DNA of 9,686 nt from assembly GCA_030044485.1 (NCBI GenBank), contig JASHVQ010000060.1:1-9686 (forward strand). Reading direction: 5' to 3'. The notes under the pieces are model-generated. The model ran no database searches and was not told the DNA's origin. It saw only the letters and a list, made by a program, of their open reading frames with translations. The position numbers and the translations under genes were made by a program. This document shows, piece after piece, positions 7,016 to 9,686 of this stretch. The stretch's first letter is position 1. Every line of letters starts with the position of its first letter. Origin of the DNA: Methylovirgula sp. (GTDB taxonomy: Bacteria > Pseudomonadota > Alphaproteobacteria > Rhizobiales > Beijerinckiaceae).

Positions 7016-9631
7016 CTACTTGATGCCGTCGAGCGACTGGCCATTATCCGCCGTCTGGCTGTATTTGATATCACCCAAAGTGCGCAACTGAAGTTCGACG
7101 AGCAGGGTCTGGTTGCGCTGCAGGCCGCCGCTCCCATAGTCCTGGTAGACTGAAGAATAACTCACCGTAAGCGTCGTACAATCGTTCATGTAGCCGACTT
7201 CCGCGCCCAACGCGGCGATCGGGAACGCCCCCGGATTGGTGTAGCCGATCAGAGCCGGCGGATAATATTGCCGGCTCATGTCGAAGGTCACGTTGCCTTG
7301 GACGAAATAGTTCGGGTTGAGCTGATATTTGGAACTGAGCGCCAGGCCCTCGCGCGTCACGTAGTAGCCGATGAGCGGTTGCGCCTGATAGTCGGCGAAT
7401 TGCACGCTTCCAGTCCACGCGCCGAGATTGACGTTGGTGTCGAGATCGACGCGGCGCGGCGAAAGGGTTGCCTGATCGAAGCGCCCTTGCGCTTCGAAAG
7501 ACAGAACCGGACCGGGCACGAGCGTGAAGGAGGCGACATAATCGGAAGCCGGCGTGTCGAGGCCGGAACTCAAACCGACGTTGGCCGCGTCGGGGGTCGC
7601 GAAACTGTTGGTGCCGGCGACCTGGCGCGATTGCCCGGCGGTGACATTGGCATATCCGCCGTTCTGGAAATTCCAGGTCGCCTCGCCGCCGTAATTGGCG
7701 CGCGTGCCGGTCTCGAATCGGTCATAGCCCGAATATTTGTCCCAGCTGAACAGGTTGGTCGTGTCAAACACCAGGCTTTGCGAATCCATGTTGACGAGCG
7801 ACTCCGAGCCCAGAAGGTTGTTGGGCCGGGCGATGATCTGTCCGATCGGCTCGAAGACCCAGGAGCCGACCGGCGTATTCGCCAAGATCGGATAGCGATA
7901 TTCGAATCCGCCGCCCGGCATGGCATAGCCGTCGGTTCCGCTGGTCACGAAGTTCGTCTGCGGCGCATTGCTGATGACCGAAGTTCCCGATGCACTCGAG
8001 AAGGTCGAGGAATCGGTCGTATTCAGGTCGAGCCATTGGCCGTTGAGCCGCGAAAACACAAAAGGCGTCCAGACCTCGCCGATGGGGTCGACGAACTTGC
8101 GCTGCCATGAGACATCCGCGGTCGCCCGCGAATAGTCGCCGCCAATGCCGCGCAGCAGGCAGTTGGCGTTGGTCGTCCCCGGCGTGTAGGTCGTGCAGAC
8201 GTCGTAGAGCCCGTAGGCGCTATCGAGATTGGTGGCCCCGACCGCCTGATAGCTGGCTTGCGCGGCGTTGAAGCTGGTAAAGTTGAAATCGAGCTGAACG
8301 TTGCCGCCGACGCCTTCGGTCTTGGCGGGATCGACGTCGAACAATTTATTGTAGTCGAGGGAGGCGACGTTCGGCTGCTGCGACTCGAGATCGTTGGCGG
8401 TCAGGCCTTCGAAATGGTAGCCGCGCAGGTCGAAATAGCCTTGATCGCCTTGCCCGACCAGATAGGCGGTCGAGATCGCTTCGCTGATGTAATTGCCGGC
8501 CAGCGACTGGTTCGCGACCCGGTAGTCGCCGAGGTAGAACTTGTCGCTGAGCAGCGTGCCGTCCCAGCCGAGCTTCCAGAAGCTGTCGAGCGAGAACTCG
8601 CCGGCGCTCTCGAGCGAGCCGCGCAGCCGCTGGTTGCCGGCGCCGTAAGGCGAATCCGGAAAGGCGCCGGGATCCTCTTCGTCGATTCCGGTGGCGCGAA
8701 TGAAATATTGGCCGTTGGCGAGCTCGTGGCGCCATTGCAGGGAGCCGAAGAAGCCCTGGTTGAAGAAATAGCTCGGCGTAAAGGTCAGATCGTAATTCGG
8801 GGCCATCGCCCAGAAGATCGGCAGCGCGACGCCCGGCCCGGCATAAGAGAGATCGAGATATTGCGGCGTCAGTACGCCCGACTTGCGCGTGACGGTCGGA
8901 TCGGGCGACGAAAAGAACGGAACCCACAAGACCGGAACGCCGACGAACTCCAGCCAGGCGTCGGTGTAATAGATCATCTTCTCTTCGGACTTGTGGACGA
9001 TGCGCTTGGCGCGCACCCGCCAGAGCGGCGGCTTCAAAGGATTGTCGGCGCAGACCGCGCAGGCCGTATACGTGCCTTTCTCGTAGACCTCCGTCGTCGA
9101 CGCGATAATCTCGGCGCGCGGCGAACTGAAATAGGTCTGTTCCGCAGTGTTGGCGCGCAGGCTCTCCACGAAGCCGTCGGCCAGATCCTTGGTGAGATCG
9201 AACCTGTCGCCATAGATGGTCGTGCCGTCGGGCTTGCTCAGCTTGGCGTGGCCTTGCGCGTAGACCCGTCCGCTGTTGCGGTCATAGACGATGCGGTCGG
9301 CCTCGAGCACCTTGCCCTGGTAATAGATCCGCGCATTGCCTTCGGCCGAGACGGTGTTCTTGTCCTTGTCGTAGACGAGCTGGTCGGCCTCGACGAACAT
9401 CTTGCCATTCTGCGTGGCCGCCGCTTTGTGGGCGCGGCTCGCAACGACCTGTGCGGCGGCGGGCTGCGTCCAGGGCAGGGCGAGGGCGGCGCAAAAAAGC
9501 GCGCCGGTGACCGGCGCGCGCAGAAATGCCGGCGCGCGGCGCGGCACCGCGCCCTGCAATCCGGAGACTGCCGAGCGGGGCTTCGAACGCGCACGGAGAC
9601 CTTCGCCGGGGGGGCACATACACCGCCCCAT
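7016..9631 (-). CDS. lptD: LPS-assembly protein LptD (OstA/Imp), outer membrane
   Basis: 871 residues (E. coli 784). It forms the outer-membrane barrel that, with LptE, places lipopolysaccharide in the outer leaflet. Signal peptide: an unusually long basic region (1-39), hydrophobic stretch about 40-54, likely cut after PAAA (residue 60). The OstA/LptA-like periplasmic jellyroll is about 78-165 (VEADQLVYDKDKNTVSAEGN, then LEADRIVYDRNSGRVYAQGH), followed by ACAVC with C191 and C194, the LEFVGVPVLWVPFFSSPDPTVTRKSG entry region (about 227-251, split here by description only), and the barrel to the end. Other cysteines are C479, C491 and C818. The ATG at 9631 is chosen over a TTG one codon earlier: it has GGAGG seven bases upstream and overlaps the lptG stop (TGATG). 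A GTG within residues 23-30 would shorten the leader and cannot be excluded. surA follows after 89 bp. Confidence 0.95.
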   Translation of the reverse strand: MGRCMCPPGEGLRARSKPRSAVSGLQGAVPRRAPAFLRAPVTGALFCAALALPWTQPAAAQVVASRAHKAAATQNGKMFVEADQLVYDKDKNTVSAEGNARIYYQGKVLEADRIVYDRNSGRVYAQGHAKLSKPDGTTIYGDRFDLTKDLADGFVESLRANTAEQTYFSSPRAEIIASTTEVYEKGTYTACAVCADNPLKPPLWRVRAKRIVHKSEEKMIYYTDAWLEFVGVPVLWVPFFSSPDPTVTRKSGVLTPQYLDLSYAGPGVALPIFWAMAPNYDLTFTPSYFFNQGFFGSLQWRHELANGQYFIRATGIDEEDPGAFPDSPYGAGNQRLRGSLESAGEFSLDSFWKLGWDGTLLSDKFYLGDYRVANQSLAGNYISEAISTAYLVGQGDQGYFDLRGYHFEGLTANDLESQQPNVASLDYNKLFDVDPAKTEGVGGNVQLDFNFTSFNAAQASYQAVGATNLDSAYGLYDVCTTYTPGTTNANCLLRGIGGDYSRATADVSWQRKFVDPIGEVWTPFVFSRLNGQWLDLNTTDSSTFSSASGTSVISNAPQTNFVTSGTDGYAMPGGGFEYRYPILANTPVGSWVFEPIGQIIARPNNLLGSESLVNMDSQSLVFDTTNLFSWDKYSGYDRFETGTRANYGGEATWNFQNGGYANVTAGQSRQVAGTNSFATPDAANVGLSSGLDTPASDYVASFTLVPGPVLSFEAQGRFDQATLSPRRVDLDTNVNLGAWTGSVQFADYQAQPLIGYYVTREGLALSSKYQLNPNYFVQGNVTFDMSRQYYPPALIGYTNPGAFPIAALGAEVGYMNDCTTLTVSYSSVYQDYGSGGLQRNQTLLVELQLRTLGDIKYSQTADNGQSLDGIK

Positions 9632-9686
9632 CAACCATCCTCCAAGTGAAGGAGAGCCAAGGCTCCGAGCAAACTGCCGACCACCG
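9631..9686 (-). CDS. lptG: LptG, last 17 codons (LPS export permease), partial
   Basis: Reading the minus strand from the right edge gives VVGSLLGALALLHLEDG and TGA (9631-9633). A hydrophobic helix ending in LLHLEDG directly before lptD is what I recall of the C-terminus of alphaproteobacterial LptG, the inner-membrane partner of LptF in the LptB2FG transporter that lifts lipopolysaccharide out of the inner membrane. The stop shares its A with the lptD ATG (TGATG), and the lptD ribosome site lies inside its last codons. Only the context and a short segment support the call; most of the gene is outside the window. Another hydrophobic protein cannot be excluded. Confidence 0.7.
   Translation of the reverse strand, partial: VVGSLLGALALLHLEDG
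9639..9643 (-). promoter_or_regulatory. ribosome binding site that decides the lptD start
   Basis: GGAGG on the minus strand, seven bases before the ATG at 9631. It also lies one base before an out-of-frame ATG at 9638, which is too close to be used. Spacing and the TGATG overlap with lptG both point to 9631. Confidence 0.75.

Noticed and set aside
9470..9500. Possible lipoprotein signal in LptD (cysteine in LFCAA)
   Set aside because: Residue before the cysteine is Phe, which does not fit a lipobox; a signal-peptidase-I site AAA follows the hydrophobic core and LptD is not a lipoprotein.
8258..9649. 463-codon open frame on the plus strand opposite lptD
   Set aside because: Antisense to a clear lptD with conserved motifs; composition typical of a GC-rich shadow frame and no family signature.

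Overview
The window is ordinary core-chromosome DNA from a GC-rich alphaproteobacterium. The protein families, the gene order and the protein details (a SurA-like protein with one altered parvulin domain, LptD with a CxxC, MltG with a long tail) fit the Hyphomicrobiales (Rhizobiales), perhaps the Beijerinckiaceae/Methylocystaceae side; the family-level guess is weak. I found no mobile element, CRISPR array, tRNA, rRNA or phage gene, and no gap over 300 bases without a gene. I do not see a previously undescribed system.

Left half, + strand (1-4077): the 3' part of fabF (beta-ketoacyl-ACP synthase II), a likely terminator, mltG (septation-type murein transglycosylase), yicC (YicC/YloC-family endoribonuclease) and gmk (guanylate kinase). 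This resembles the alphaproteobacterial order fabF-mltG-yicC-gmk. yicC and gmk overlap by ATGA.

Right half, - strand (4061-9686, read right to left): the last 17 codons of lptG, then lptD, a SurA-like periplasmic chaperone, pdxA and rsmA. The order lptD-surA-pdxA-rsmA is also that of E. coli, so it is an old arrangement. Three of the four junctions are stop/start overlaps (lptG/lptD TGATG, surA/pdxA TAATG, pdxA/rsmA GTGA). Only lptD-surA has a spacer (89 bp). The lptG fragment has no entry of its own among long open reading frames; it was found by reading the right edge by hand.

The two gene sets converge, and the last 17 bp of gmk and rsmA overlap, leaving no intergenic room for a terminator. 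In function, the left set joins fatty-acid supply, peptidoglycan chain termination, RNA turnover and GDP synthesis. The right set joins lipopolysaccharide export (LptG in the inner membrane, LptD in the outer membrane), the kind of chaperone that helps LptD fold, pyridoxal phosphate synthesis and 16S rRNA dimethylation. The points most worth checking are the MltG C-terminal extension, the altered parvulin domain with two cysteines, the LptD cysteine layout, and the convergent gene overlap.
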